Below, in pieces: positions 1 through 7,434 of a stretch of 10,716 nt of DNA (position 1 is its first letter; each line of letters opens with the position of its first letter). The notes below the pieces were generated by a model. The model had not been told where the DNA came from and searched no databases. It saw only the letters and a program-made list of their open reading frames with translations. Source of the DNA: Chloroflexota bacterium (GTDB lineage: Bacteria; Chloroflexota; Anaerolineae; Anaerolineales; UBA4823). Position numbers and translations under genes: made by a program. The DNA is taken from assembly GCA_030636125.1 (NCBI GenBank), contig DAOVXM010000048.1, positions 1-10,716 of the forward strand. Reading direction: 5' to 3'.

Positions 1-1
1 C

Positions 2-712
2 GAAGAGGAGTTAGGCTATAACATCCCTGCCCCCTTTATGGAGTACATTCAAGCTCATGGAGGCATTGATTTTGTCGGCATACCACTCACGCAAATGATC
101 CAATTGGATGATGGCACTTTTCAGCAATGTTTTGTTAATTTGTGCTTACAAGGTCAAAGAGGACCAAACGGATCTATTGATGTATCACCGCTCCCATTGG
201 GAGAAAAATATCGCGATCTGTTCTACGACGCACAGGCATCTGTTTTTGATGCTGAAGCTGCGCTCGATATCACCATCCAGATATGGGAAGGTTTTCCGAT
301 GGTATCTCCAAATCAAAAGCAGGAGATTGGCGTTGTCATCTATGGGAACGGAAGACCTCTCTCTGATCTGGAACCGGTATTGGAACTTTCGTTACCAGAT
401 AGCGTTCGAAAATCTTATACTTTACCCCCAACCGACGAAAAAGGCGAAACTCAATTAATCTTGGATCCGCTCGAGGCAGACAACGGAACACTTGTCCCGT
501 ATAAAGTGTGTTTGAGCACACAAAATGAGCAGATGTTTTGTGTGATGGATAGTTATTTAATTTGGAAAGCAGATTATATAACTGTGAATCCCGAGATCCC
601 AGATGAGTATATGAGTTATTTTCCTTTTGTGGTGAAGAACTATCAGGTTTACATCCCCGCGGTGTTGGAGAATTTCACAATATATTTGCCGCTTACCCTG
701 AGTGGATACTAG
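2..712 (+). CDS. Secreted repeat protein, 3' part only (paralog of the next gene)
   Basis: The reading frame is open from base 2, so the 5' end lies outside the window; the first internal ATG (38) is not the true start, because codons before it (EEELGYNIPAPF) align with GGKGYNVPNHF in the downstream paralog. The visible 236 residues hold one LGG-type repeat with a CFxNLC cysteine pair (about residues 8-65), then a beta-rich Ig-like domain beginning LDITIQIWEGFP (about residues 90-190) with a second cysteine pair (YKVC...MFCV) and ending SYLIW. The last 32 residues carry three Y-(F/I/L)-P-x motifs (YFPFVV, YIPAVL, YLPLTL), a tail I associate with exported Chloroflexi proteins. Function is unknown; an extracellular or surface role is inferred. 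It lacks the Pro/Glu-rich linker of its paralog. Confidence 0.8.
   Translation, partial: EEELGYNIPAPFMEYIQAHGGIDFVGIPLTQMIQLDDGTFQQCFVNLCLQGQRGPNGSIDVSPLPLGEKYRDLFYDAQASVFDAEAALDITIQIWEGFPMVSPNQKQEIGVVIYGNGRPLSDLEPVLELSLPDSVRKSYTLPPTDEKGETQLILDPLEADNGTLVPYKVCLSTQNEQMFCVMDSYLIWKADYITVNPEIPDEYMSYFPFVVKNYQVYIPAVLENFTIYLPLTLSGY
610..709 (+). other. C-terminal triple Y-x-P-x-(V/L) tail
   Basis: Three closely spaced aromatic-proline motifs (YFPFVV, YIPAVL, YLPLTL) form the end of the upstream secreted protein. The paralog next door ends without them and instead has a lipobox at its N-terminus. The tail could be a surface-anchoring or sorting signal, but that is inference. Confidence 0.4.
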
Positions 713-886
713 CCACATTTTTCTTCTACCTGATCCCCAATGTCCTCCTAACAAAATCGTTAGCCATATTGAAAAGCGTAGTAGTATATACTGAGTAATG
801 GTGCTTGGTGTTATTGGCTGAGAAATTCGAAGTCGGAAGTCGCTTTGAGATAAGCGGAATATCTTTTGAATATAAAGTCGACCGGT

Positions 887-2416
887 ATGCGAAAAGAACT
901 TGTAATTTTAGCGCTAATCCTAATCACTGTCCTGTCGACAGCTTGCAGTGGTAATCAAACTGGTGATCCGATACTACCAGATCACAACGATATTGATCCG
1001 GTCTTCCGTGAGTTTTATGATTTACTCGGCGGGTATGAGACCTTAGGCCCGCCGATTTCCCCTCTTTTTGTAACTGGCAATGTTAAATACCAGTACACTG
1101 TGGCTAGTTTGATGGTTCATGACCCCCAGGCTCCAGCTAATCAAAGATTCCATTTGGGTGCTCTGGGGCAGGATATGGGCATTACCGAGCCGCCCGTGCC
1201 GCGTCCAGACGAGCCGGATGTACGTTATGTGGATGGGCATATCATCGACGAGGCGTTTATTCCAATATATGAAAGCTTAGGTGGCGCTCGCTATGTGGGC
1301 AGTCCACTCACTGAGATGCATTACAACCCTGAAAATGGGAGATACGAACAACACTTTGAAAATCTAGGTATGTTCTGGTTGGACAGAGAATCTAAGGAGG
1401 ACGTGCGCCTGTTGGCTTACGGGGCCTGGAAATGTAATGCAAGCTGCCGCCAGATGCCATTAGGTGACAGCAATGTAATCTTGCCGCCTCGCATAGATGA
1501 TGCATTTGTTGATGCCGTTGCGCGACTTGGTCCTAATTTTACAGGGTTTGCTCTAACGGATGGCTACCAGACCAAGGATGGATATATCGAGCAGGTATTT
1601 GAAAATATTGTGCTAGTATCTGATCCAAATCAATCTAGTCGAGTGTTTTTACGACCAATCACCGTGAATTTAGGCTTTCGTCCAGACCCCATCATGGAAC
1701 CCAAGAATGATCCTGGATTAACTTTTTTCCCTAAAGAAGGCGGTAAAGGGTATAACGTCCCCAACCATTTCCTAGATTATTTGGCTCATCATGGTGGGAT
1801 GGAAGCTGCTGGAGAACCGATCGGCGAACTTGTACGGATGAAAGACAATGTTTACAGTCTGTGTTTTAGAAACCTTTGTCTTGAGGAGCATTATAGCCCA
1901 TCAGGAGCCTTGACCATCAAACCGGCTCAACTTGGCTATACCTACAAATTGCTTCCGGTCCCACTCATAGAAAACGAATCTGAAATTTTGCATGGATTAG
2001 GAGGTCAGCCTCAGTCTGAGAGTGAAGCGGAGGTATATCCACCACCTGAGACCATCAATCAGCCTGAGGTACAGCCTACTCCACCATCTCATTCGAGAGA
2101 ATTGAGCATTCAAGTTTGGGAGACTTACCCATCGGTAACACCTAACCAGAGCCAAGAGATCGGTGTCAGCGTATTTGAAAACGGTGTACCGCTCTCAAAG
2201 GTAGAGCCTGATCTGGTGCTAACTTTGCCAGAGGGGAAAAAGATAACTTACTATATGCATCCGACGGGTGATAATGGCCAAGCGCGAGTGCGTTTGAATC
2301 CAATAGATGCGCCTAATGGAACCTTGATCCCATATGAAGTGTGTGTATATAACTTGATGACCAAGGGGAAATTCTGTATTAGAGATAGTTTCCTTATTTG
2401 GGAAAACCCTCCTTAA
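887..2416 (+). CDS. Lipoprotein with four LGG-type repeats and a C-terminal Ig-like domain
   Basis: An in-frame TTG at 866 is also possible, but the ATG at 887 gives a textbook lipoprotein signal: MRKE, a hydrophobic run, then the lipobox LSTAC with Cys20 as the lipidated residue. Neither start has a strong Shine-Dalgarno. The mature protein has four divergent repeats of about 45-58 residues (roughly 36-80, 118-165, 201-247, 289-346), each built as F-x-x-Y/A-x-x-LGG/HGG...G-x-P-(I/L)-x-E...(Q)-x-F-E/R-N. They resemble LGFP-like repeats but I cannot assign the family. A Pro/Glu/Gln-rich linker (about 373-402) leads to an Ig-like domain (404-506) with cysteines 486 and 497. The C-terminal 220 residues match the upstream partial protein throughout, so the pair is a tandem duplication. 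Cys183 and Cys187 (CNASC) and Cys326/331 may form disulfides. It is probably anchored on the outer face of the membrane; ligand unknown. Confidence 0.85.
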   Translation: MRKELVILALILITVLSTACSGNQTGDPILPDHNDIDPVFREFYDLLGGYETLGPPISPLFVTGNVKYQYTVASLMVHDPQAPANQRFHLGALGQDMGITEPPVPRPDEPDVRYVDGHIIDEAFIPIYESLGGARYVGSPLTEMHYNPENGRYEQHFENLGMFWLDRESKEDVRLLAYGAWKCNASCRQMPLGDSNVILPPRIDDAFVDAVARLGPNFTGFALTDGYQTKDGYIEQVFENIVLVSDPNQSSRVFLRPITVNLGFRPDPIMEPKNDPGLTFFPKEGGKGYNVPNHFLDYLAHHGGMEAAGEPIGELVRMKDNVYSLCFRNLCLEEHYSPSGALTIKPAQLGYTYKLLPVPLIENESEILHGLGGQPQSESEAEVYPPPETINQPEVQPTPPSHSRELSIQVWETYPSVTPNQSQEIGVSVFENGVPLSKVEPDLVLTLPEGKKITYYMHPTGDNGQARVRLNPIDAPNGTLIPYEVCVYNLMTKGKFCIRDSFLIWENPP

Positions 2417-2428
2417 GGGGAATTTGTA

Positions 2429-2547
2429 TATTAAATATTGGACTTACGCAGTTCAGGGAAGAATACTCCAAAAATGGGGGTGCGGGCGCAGCTCGCACCC
2501 CCATTTTCTGGCCCTTACCACTTCGACTGCGTAACACCTATTAAATA
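2429..2547. repeat. Inverted-repeat element (copy 1) with 9-bp flanking direct repeats
   Basis: The core (2438-2538) starts TTGGACTTACGCAGT and ends ACTGCGTAACACC; its arms TTACGCAGT (2444-2452) and ACTGCGTAA (2526-2534) are perfect complements, and 11 of 13 bases match over 2440-2452 versus 2526-2538. It is bounded exactly on both sides by TATTAAATA (2429-2437 and 2539-2547), which looks like a 9-bp target-site duplication. No coding capacity exists inside. A second, shorter relative lies at 8401-8448. The reading as a non-autonomous (MITE-like) insertion is inference; the AT-rich 9-mer could match by chance. Confidence 0.5.
2471..2507 (+). terminator. Large perfect hairpin, probable terminator of the lipoprotein gene
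   Basis: AAAATGGGGGTGCG (2471-2484) pairs perfectly with CGCACCCCCATTTT (2494-2507) around a 9-nt loop. The GC-rich core with A/T-rich base works in either direction, 55 nt after the lipoprotein stop codon. It sits inside the inverted-repeat element, so the element may supply the terminator. Confidence 0.6.
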
Positions 2548-2550
2548 GAA

Positions 2551-2574
2551 AGCCCCGCAATTAGTAGCGGAGCT
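2551..2574 (-). terminator. Intrinsic terminator of the rpoN-kinase-activator operon
   Basis: On the minus strand AGCTCCGC, an 8-nt loop and GCGGGGCT form an 8-bp stem with one A-C mismatch, followed by the U-rich tail TTCTATTT. It lies about 90 nt after the stop codon of the last operon gene. Confidence 0.55.
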
Positions 2575-2636
2575 AATTCCAACGAACTGTTGCGGTCTGA
2601 GAAATAAACTGCAGTAGAACCGGATCTGCCCCGGCT

Positions 2637-2654
2637 AAGAACTTGCCAGTTCTT
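2637..2654. other. Small perfect stem-loop just after the activator gene
   Basis: AAGAACT (2637-2643) and AGTTCTT (2648-2654) are perfect complements around TGCC. It begins 9 nt beyond the minus-strand stop codon. It has no U-tract on the minus-strand side, so it is more likely an mRNA 3'-end stabilising structure than a terminator; role unknown. Confidence 0.35.
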
Positions 2655-2663
2655 GTGATTAAT

Positions 2664-3839
2664 TCAGACTTTGATAGCGGTCAATTCCACGGGCAGGTGT
2701 GGCAGGTCAATGGATGGATCATCGCAGAATAGCATGGCACGCTCGATTACGTTTTGGAGCTCACGAATATTTCCGGGCCAGTTGTGTGCCATTAACGCCT
2801 GCATCGCACGTGGGGTGACATCATTGATATTCATCCCCATTTTAGCGTTATTTTTGCGGATAAATAAGCCGACAAGTTCAGGGATGTCTTCTTTTCTCTC
2901 CCGCAAAGGCGGTAAGTGCAGATTCACCACCTTGAGACGGTAGTAGAGGTCTTCGCGGAAGTTTCCTTCCTCCATCATCGTCGGTAAATCCCGGTTTGAA
3001 GCTGCTACGACTTGTACATCTACCTTGATCAGGTTGGTGCCGCCGACTCGCCGGAAGACATGATCATCCAAAGCCCGTAGAAGCTTAGCCTGCATATCGA
3101 CTGGCATTGAAGAGATCTCGTCAAGAAAAAGGATGCCATTGTCGGCAGTTTCCATCAAGCCGGTTTTGCGTTTATCAGCCCCAGTAAACGCGCCGGCTTC
3201 ATGGCCGAATAACTCGGACTCAAGGATAGTCGACTGGATAGCCGCACAATTTACTGGGATAAACGGCTTATCTTTGCGTGGGCCGGCGTTGGATATATAA
3301 CTGGTCAGAATTTCTTTCCCAGTACCTGTTTCCCCTGTGATCAGCACGGATACTGAGGCTGCCGCGGCGCGCTGAGCTTGATCGTACAACGCTTGCATCG
3401 CTGGGGCCTGGCCGATGATAAAATCCAGTTGTTGATTCTGGATCTGTCGTAAGTGAGCTAATTCTCGGCGCATGGCGACAATATCTCCCGCCCGCTCGAC
3501 GGATTTTTCCAATTGGGCCAGTTGGATCGGTTTTTGTAGAAAATCGTGCGCTCCATTTCTCATGGCATCCACTGCCATTTCAATATCACCATAACCAGTA
3601 ATCATGATGATAGGGGGGCACATGGCGAGGCGAGCGGTTTCTTCTAATAGGATTGGGCCATAACCATCTGGTAACTGAACATCAAGCAGGATGATATCGG
3701 CGTTGCCGAGGTTAATGGCTTCGCGCGCTTCATTTAAGGTAGCTACGCCTATTGTTTCGTAACCTTTGGATGAGAGAAATGTGCCAATATTATGGCGGGC
3801 ATTATCTTCGTCATCTACGATCAATATTGTGAAACTCAT
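2664..3839 (-). CDS. NtrC-family sigma-54 activator (receiver + AAA+) lacking a DNA-binding domain
   Basis: This is a 391-residue response regulator. The receiver domain (1-120) has the acidic pair Asp9/Asp10, phospho-acceptor Asp53, Thr81 and Lys103. The AAA+ domain (about 140-375) has Walker A GETGTGKE (169-176), an intact GAFTGA sigma-54 contact loop (216-221), Walker B ILFLDE (236-241), arginine-finger region FREDLYYR (294-301) and sensor II GNIREL (356-361). Family members usually run 440-480 residues and end with a Fis-type helix-turn-helix. This one stops about 15-20 residues after the AAA+ domain (DLPHLPVELTAIKV). Reading on past the TGA stop gives no HTH-like sequence. The ATG overlaps the kinase stop by 4 nt (ATGA), so the two are translationally coupled. 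It should couple ATP hydrolysis to open-complex formation by the sigma-54 holoenzyme, probably acting from solution. Confidence 0.95.
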   Translation of the reverse strand: MSFTILIVDDEDNARHNIGTFLSSKGYETIGVATLNEAREAINLGNADIILLDVQLPDGYGPILLEETARLAMCPPIIMITGYGDIEMAVDAMRNGAHDFLQKPIQLAQLEKSVERAGDIVAMRRELAHLRQIQNQQLDFIIGQAPAMQALYDQAQRAAAASVSVLITGETGTGKEILTSYISNAGPRKDKPFIPVNCAAIQSTILESELFGHEAGAFTGADKRKTGLMETADNGILFLDEISSMPVDMQAKLLRALDDHVFRRVGGTNLIKVDVQVVAASNRDLPTMMEEGNFREDLYYRLKVVNLHLPPLRERKEDIPELVGLFIRKNNAKMGMNINDVTPRAMQALMAHNWPGNIRELQNVIERAMLFCDDPSIDLPHLPVELTAIKV

Positions 3840-5806
3840 ATTGCCTCCAAAACAGGGAGTTGAACATGAAATACCGTCCCACCAGGAAAGCTGGTAACCT
3901 GGATATTGCCTTTGTGCGCGGTGACGATACGTTTGGTAATGGCTAACCCTAACCCAGTACCATCTGATTTGGTTGTAAAGAATGGATGGAAGATTCTATC
4001 AAGATTTTCTTTTGGTATGCCAGGCCCGCTGTCAGCAACATCAACTTGTATGTAGTGACTTTCACCTGAGCTTTGAATTTTCTGCATTTTTATGGCGAGT
4101 GTACCCCCCGTTTCACGCATTGCCTGTATGGCATTATTGATCAGATTGGTAAATACTTGCTCCAAGGCGCGTTGATTACCCTCTATCGGAGGTAATGAGC
4201 TATCAAATTGAAGGTGCGGTTCAACTTTTGCATTCGACATGCGAGGTCGGGCACGGTCGACTAGCCGATTAATTAGCGGGCTTAAGTCTATCGCAACCAT
4301 CTCATACTCAGCAGGGCGGGAGAAGGCCAGGACTGATTTCATCAATTCTGAGAGGCGGTCGCAATCTTGTTGTAAGCGTCCGATAATCTCTTGATTCGAG
4401 TCATCCTCTGGCAAGTTATAAGCCATTAATTGCAGCCCGGTGCTGATGTTGTTAATGGGATTGCGGACCTCATGAGCAAAAATCGCTGTCACCTCTCCTA
4501 AAAGCGCCCGGCGTTCCAGTTCCTGCGTCTGTAGTTGGATTTGCTCTTGTTCGGATAAATCCTGAATCAATATGATGATGCCAAGTAATTTTTCATTCAC
4601 TATTGTAGGAACTGTACTTACTTGAGCGAGGAAGGCCTGCCCAGAGCGATGATATAAACGCATATTGGCTTGTTTAAGGGTTTGGTCGCCCTGTTGAGCT
4701 GCTTTAAGAGCAGGCATTAAAGTTTCCGTACCGATCAAGATATCCTCAACCGGGTGTCCTTGAGCTTCTTGATTGTTATAGCCCAAGATCGATTCGGAGG
4801 CGTGGTTCAACCTCGAAATCGTGAGATTGGGATCCAACACGATAACACCATCGAATACAACGTTTTCGATAGCTTGGTGGATATTGTTCTTCCAAGTCAG
4901 GTCTTTTAGATCTCTCGCAAGGTTTGACCTGCGAGTATGTTGTTCGACAAGCGCAGCAATTGCTTCAGCTAGAATCTGTAATTGCCCCAATACCTGTTCA
5001 GCAGGCGGTGCCTGGTTACCTGCGATAACTACCAGACCGATCATGGCATTAGGTTGACCTAATGGGGCAGATGCCACATAAGTCAGCCCCGCTGATCTGG
5101 CGGTACGCTGTAAACTGGTGGGCACGCGCTTGCTGGTAGTCCAAAAATTGGCTGTTCGCAGATGGGCTAGCTCCAGTGCAGGTAGTTGTTCGGGGAGATT
5201 CCCAGGTGGTCCATAATGAGAAAATCGCACCACTTCAAAATCTTGGTTGTTCTTAGCAAGATTTTGCAGATAGATACTTAAGGTGCTGGCTCCTGTCATC
5301 TTCTGAGCCGCGTTTAAAAATAGCTCAAGTGCTGGCTTCAGTTCAGTTTCGTGTAAGGCCTGGCTAATTGTATTCATGCTCTCTAGCAGCTCAGACCTGC
5401 GTTGGCGTTCGGCCTGACGTTGCTGAAGGACACTGACCGGTTCCAGGGTGATTAAATTCCATTTCCCTTGGGGTGATAGGTCATAACAGGTAACAAGTAC
5501 CTGCACTTCGGTTTTATTCTGCCTTACTAGTGTTAGCGTTTCGGGGTGCGACTCGCTGCCTGATGTCCCCCAGAAGGTAGCCTCATCGAAATTTACAAAA
5601 AGCGTGGCTGAGTCCATATCACTGAGTTCTTGACGGGAATATAAGGTTATTTCGCTTGTTTTTGTATTGGTTCCGAGGATTCGTTTGCTTTTTGCGTCCA
5701 CAAACAAAGCTGCCTCGGGTAATCTTTCCAGCAATGCGGTAATTTCGGCCAATCCAGGATTGCGTCTCAACCGGGGGAAATTTGCGAGTTGTGCTGAAGT
5801 CTTCAT
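3836..5806 (-). CDS. NtrB-like cytoplasmic histidine kinase, PAS-GAF-PAS-HisKA-HATPase
   Basis: A 656-residue kinase with no membrane segment. A PAS-like domain spans about 20-125, a GAF-like domain about 138-290, a second PAS about 308-420, then the dimerisation/phosphotransfer domain with His445 in [11 protein letters not shown] and the ATPase domain with N-box NLINNA (554-559), G1 DSGPGIP (592-598), F-box IFHPFFTT and G2 GTGLGL (616-621). All catalytic boxes are intact. It overlaps rpoN upstream and the activator downstream by ATGA, so it is almost certainly the partner that phosphorylates Asp53 of that activator. The signal is unknown; PAS and GAF domains imply a cytoplasmic small molecule, redox or energy cue. 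The order of sensor domains is my reading of weakly conserved sequence; the kinase core is certain. Confidence 0.95.
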   Translation of the reverse strand: MKTSAQLANFPRLRRNPGLAEITALLERLPEAALFVDAKSKRILGTNTKTSEITLYSRQELSDMDSATLFVNFDEATFWGTSGSESHPETLTLVRQNKTEVQVLVTCYDLSPQGKWNLITLEPVSVLQQRQAERQRRSELLESMNTISQALHETELKPALELFLNAAQKMTGASTLSIYLQNLAKNNQDFEVVRFSHYGPPGNLPEQLPALELAHLRTANFWTTSKRVPTSLQRTARSAGLTYVASAPLGQPNAMIGLVVIAGNQAPPAEQVLGQLQILAEAIAALVEQHTRRSNLARDLKDLTWKNNIHQAIENVVFDGVIVLDPNLTISRLNHASESILGYNNQEAQGHPVEDILIGTETLMPALKAAQQGDQTLKQANMRLYHRSGQAFLAQVSTVPTIVNEKLLGIIILIQDLSEQEQIQLQTQELERRALLGEVTAIFAHEVRNPINNISTGLQLMAYNLPEDDSNQEIIGRLQQDCDRLSELMKSVLAFSRPAEYEMVAIDLSPLINRLVDRARPRMSNAKVEPHLQFDSSLPPIEGNQRALEQVFTNLINNAIQAMRETGGTLAIKMQKIQSSGESHYIQVDVADSGPGIPKENLDRIFHPFFTTKSDGTGLGLAITKRIVTAHKGNIQVTSFPGGTVFHVQLPVLEAI

Positions 5807-7248
5807 CTTGGTTGAGGTGCTAATTGGGCCGGTTGCACTTGTTGACGTAGTTGTTGACGTAAGTGCGCTGGTAAGATTCCTTCCATAGATCGGTATTTAG
5901 CCACGGTACGCCTTGCCACGGGGAATCCTTTTTCCTTGAGACGCTTTGCAAGCTGGGTATCCGTGAGGGGTTTATTTTCTTGATCGATGATTTGCCTCAA
6001 TACCGTGCGGATGTGAAGACTCCGGTCAAAAAGTTTTGCTAGTGGGATGATCCGCCCAGAAGGTAATTGTAACGCTTTACCAGAAACTGCGCGCGAGATG
6101 GTTGACTCGTGAACATCCAACACCTTTGCCAGACTTGCGCGTGTGATTGGCGCCAGACAGGCATCGCCATGGAGAATAAACTCACGTTGGGTGACGGCTA
6201 AGCGTTGCATCAGACGTACGATGGTGTGATTACGTTGTTGTATACACTTGATAAGCAGTGAGGCGCGTTCAATATCATCCTTCCATTGCTCGGACTTGTC
6301 TGCAGGAGCCTCGGGTAAGGCTGACCGAAACATTGGATTTACGCGAAGTTTACCCGCTAAAGGGGCAACAATTTCGACAACAAGAGTCGGTTCAGGTGAA
6401 TTATTTAGGAAAGAAATGATAATATCAGGGAGATGGTAAACATCGTGGATGGGTTCAGCAGATTGGTGAATATCACCCCAGTGGGCACGGGCAGGGTAAG
6501 GATTTAGATTCTCGCTGATAAAATAAGCGATTTTTTTCGCTTGATTAATCGATACATCTAATAAACGTCCTAGCTCGCCATACTGGTGGCGACTCAGTAA
6601 GTCCATCCCTTCTTGGATCGCCTTTGAGGCAAGGGGTGGCGTTGGACGAGTTTCTGAGAGTACTTTCAGTTGTACTAACAGCGCATCCTGTGGAGATGAT
6701 GACCCTACGCCAACCGGTTCAGCACGCTGGATGAGCGCCAGGACATTCTCTATGCGTGATATTGGTACATGATGATATCGGGCGATTTCTACCAATGGCA
6801 GTCGTAAGAGACCATCCTCATCAAGGCTGGTAAGGATGTGGGCTGCCAAGAGTCGATCGTCAGGATCAAGCTCGGGAGCGATCTGGCGCATTACGAAAGT
6901 TGGTAGATCTTCTACTTCTGCTGTGATCTCTTCATCGGGTAATTCATCAGAGATGCTTTTGCTTTTGGATGTGTAGAAATCCTCACGCGGAGAAACGAAA
7001 ACTACAGGTTCTTCGAGTGAAAGTCCTTGTGGCCGGCTGCACACAGGGCAAGGACCACCTTCGGATAGAGTACGGTGGCAATTAGGACAGCGGTGCTCTT
7101 CTACCACTTCTAGGGCAGGATTCGAAGCTAACTCCCCCTCGATTTTTTGACGTAATTCATCCGCGGTTAGGCTCATTAAAGTCATGGTTTGAGCCAAGTG
7201 GGCGGTTGTTAAGGGACGAATAGCGGTTCTTTGAGATTGTATGATCAT
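5803..7248 (-). CDS. rpoN: RNA polymerase sigma-54 factor with a four-cysteine insertion
   Basis: The frame is open to an ATG at 7290, but the ATG at 7248 is preferred: it has AAGGGTG 5 nt upstream, gives the usual start directly before region I, and the 7290 codon lies upstream of both predicted transcription starts. The 481-residue product has region I (4-48, QSQRTAIRPL...LASNPALE), the core-binding region with EPVGVGSSSPQDALLVQL (about 177-194), the -12-recognising HTH LAKVLDVHESTISRAVSGKAL (around 373-393) and an intact RpoN box ARRTVAKYR (445-453) for the -24 element. Between region I and the core-binding domain it carries Cys54-x2-Cys57-x9-Cys67-x2-Cys70, a zinc-ribbon-like motif that standard sigma-54 proteins lack. 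It is the first gene of a three-gene operon and is followed by its own kinase and activator. The C-terminal tail after the RpoN box is Gln/Pro rich. Confidence 0.95.
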   Translation of the reverse strand: MIIQSQRTAIRPLTTAHLAQTMTLMSLTADELRQKIEGELASNPALEVVEEHRCPNCHRTLSEGGPCPVCSRPQGLSLEEPVVFVSPREDFYTSKSKSISDELPDEEITAEVEDLPTFVMRQIAPELDPDDRLLAAHILTSLDEDGLLRLPLVEIARYHHVPISRIENVLALIQRAEPVGVGSSSPQDALLVQLKVLSETRPTPPLASKAIQEGMDLLSRHQYGELGRLLDVSINQAKKIAYFISENLNPYPARAHWGDIHQSAEPIHDVYHLPDIIISFLNNSPEPTLVVEIVAPLAGKLRVNPMFRSALPEAPADKSEQWKDDIERASLLIKCIQQRNHTIVRLMQRLAVTQREFILHGDACLAPITRASLAKVLDVHESTISRAVSGKALQLPSGRIIPLAKLFDRSLHIRTVLRQIIDQENKPLTDTQLAKRLKEKGFPVARRTVAKYRSMEGILPAHLRQQLRQQVQPAQLAPQPR

Positions 7249-7253
7249 AATTT

Positions 7254-7260
7254 CACCCTT
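7254..7260 (-). promoter_or_regulatory. Ribosome binding site deciding the rpoN start
   Basis: AAGGGTG on the minus strand, 5 nt before the ATG at 7248, favours that codon over the in-frame ATG 42 nt upstream. Confidence 0.6.
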
Positions 7261-7273
7261 GATGAATAATCCG

Positions 7274-7302
7274 ATTATACCCTGTTGCAAGTTTTGTGCC
7301 AG
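7274..7302 (-). promoter_or_regulatory. Sigma-70-type promoter of rpoN
   Basis: On the minus strand CTGGCA (7302-7297) and a perfect TATAAT (7279-7274) are separated by exactly 17 nt. The predicted start, near 7267, leaves a leader of about 19 nt containing the ribosome binding site. It overlaps the sigma-54 site almost completely, so the two holoenzymes should compete. Confidence 0.55.
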
Positions 7303-7307
7303 GGTAT
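7277..7307. promoter_or_regulatory. 8-bp inverted repeat framing the sigma-54 site
   Basis: ATACCCTG (7277-7284) and CAGGGTAT (7300-7307) are perfect inverted copies with 15 bp between, centred on the -24/-12 element and overlapping both promoters. It has the look of an operator for a dimeric repressor; the protein is unknown. Confidence 0.45.
7286..7301 (-). promoter_or_regulatory. Sigma-54 (-24/-12) promoter in front of rpoN
   Basis: The minus strand reads TGGCACAAAACTTGCA, matching the sigma-54 consensus TGGCAC-N5-TTGCA at every fixed position, with GG (7300-7299) and GC (7288-7287) separated by 10 nt. The start point would be near 7276, upstream of the ATG at 7248. Its position directly before the sigma-54 gene suggests autoregulation. 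Confidence 0.7.
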
Positions 7308-7381
7308 TTTTGGGTCAACTTTCACCTCAATAAAAAACATGTAGTTTGTCAGCCACTGTCGTGACTCTTGCCTAGGGGATT

Positions 7382-7392
7382 TATGCTAAAAT
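7382..7392 (+). promoter_or_regulatory. Extended -10 promoter of the proline dehydrogenase gene
   Basis: TATGCTAAAAT contains a TGn extension followed by TAAAAT (7387-7392). No good -35 box is seen at 16-18 nt. The start would be near 7399, giving a leader of about 36 nt before ATG 7435. The surrounding TTATGnTAnnATGG pattern recurs before the rhodanese gene. Confidence 0.45.
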
Positions 7393-7434
7393 GGAATCGG
7401 GTTGGCATATTCACAATCGAGAGGGTTTTCTAAT

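Noticed and set aside
748..763. CTAAC/GTTAG stem as a terminator for the first gene
   Set aside because: The stem is only 5 bp, AT-rich and has no following T-run.
785..795. TATACT as a -10 box for the lipoprotein gene
   Set aside because: The only nearby -35-like hexamer, TTGAAA at 769-774, is 12 nt away, too close, and there is no TG extension.
2631..2650. A second GG-N10-GC sigma-54-like site on the minus strand
   Set aside because: The -12 part reads TTAGC, not TTGC, and it points into the 3' end of a convergent region with no gene to drive.
2546..2666. Read-through of the activator TGA as selenocysteine, restoring a DNA-binding domain
   Set aside because: The frame beyond the stop stays open for about 40 codons, but the translation (INHKNWQVLSRG...) has no resemblance to a Fis helix-turn-helix and the region is occupied by a terminator.
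7249..7290. Longer sigma-54 start at the ATG at 7290
   Set aside because: That codon lies within the -24/-12 element and upstream of both predicted transcription starts, and the added residues do not resemble sigma-54 region I.
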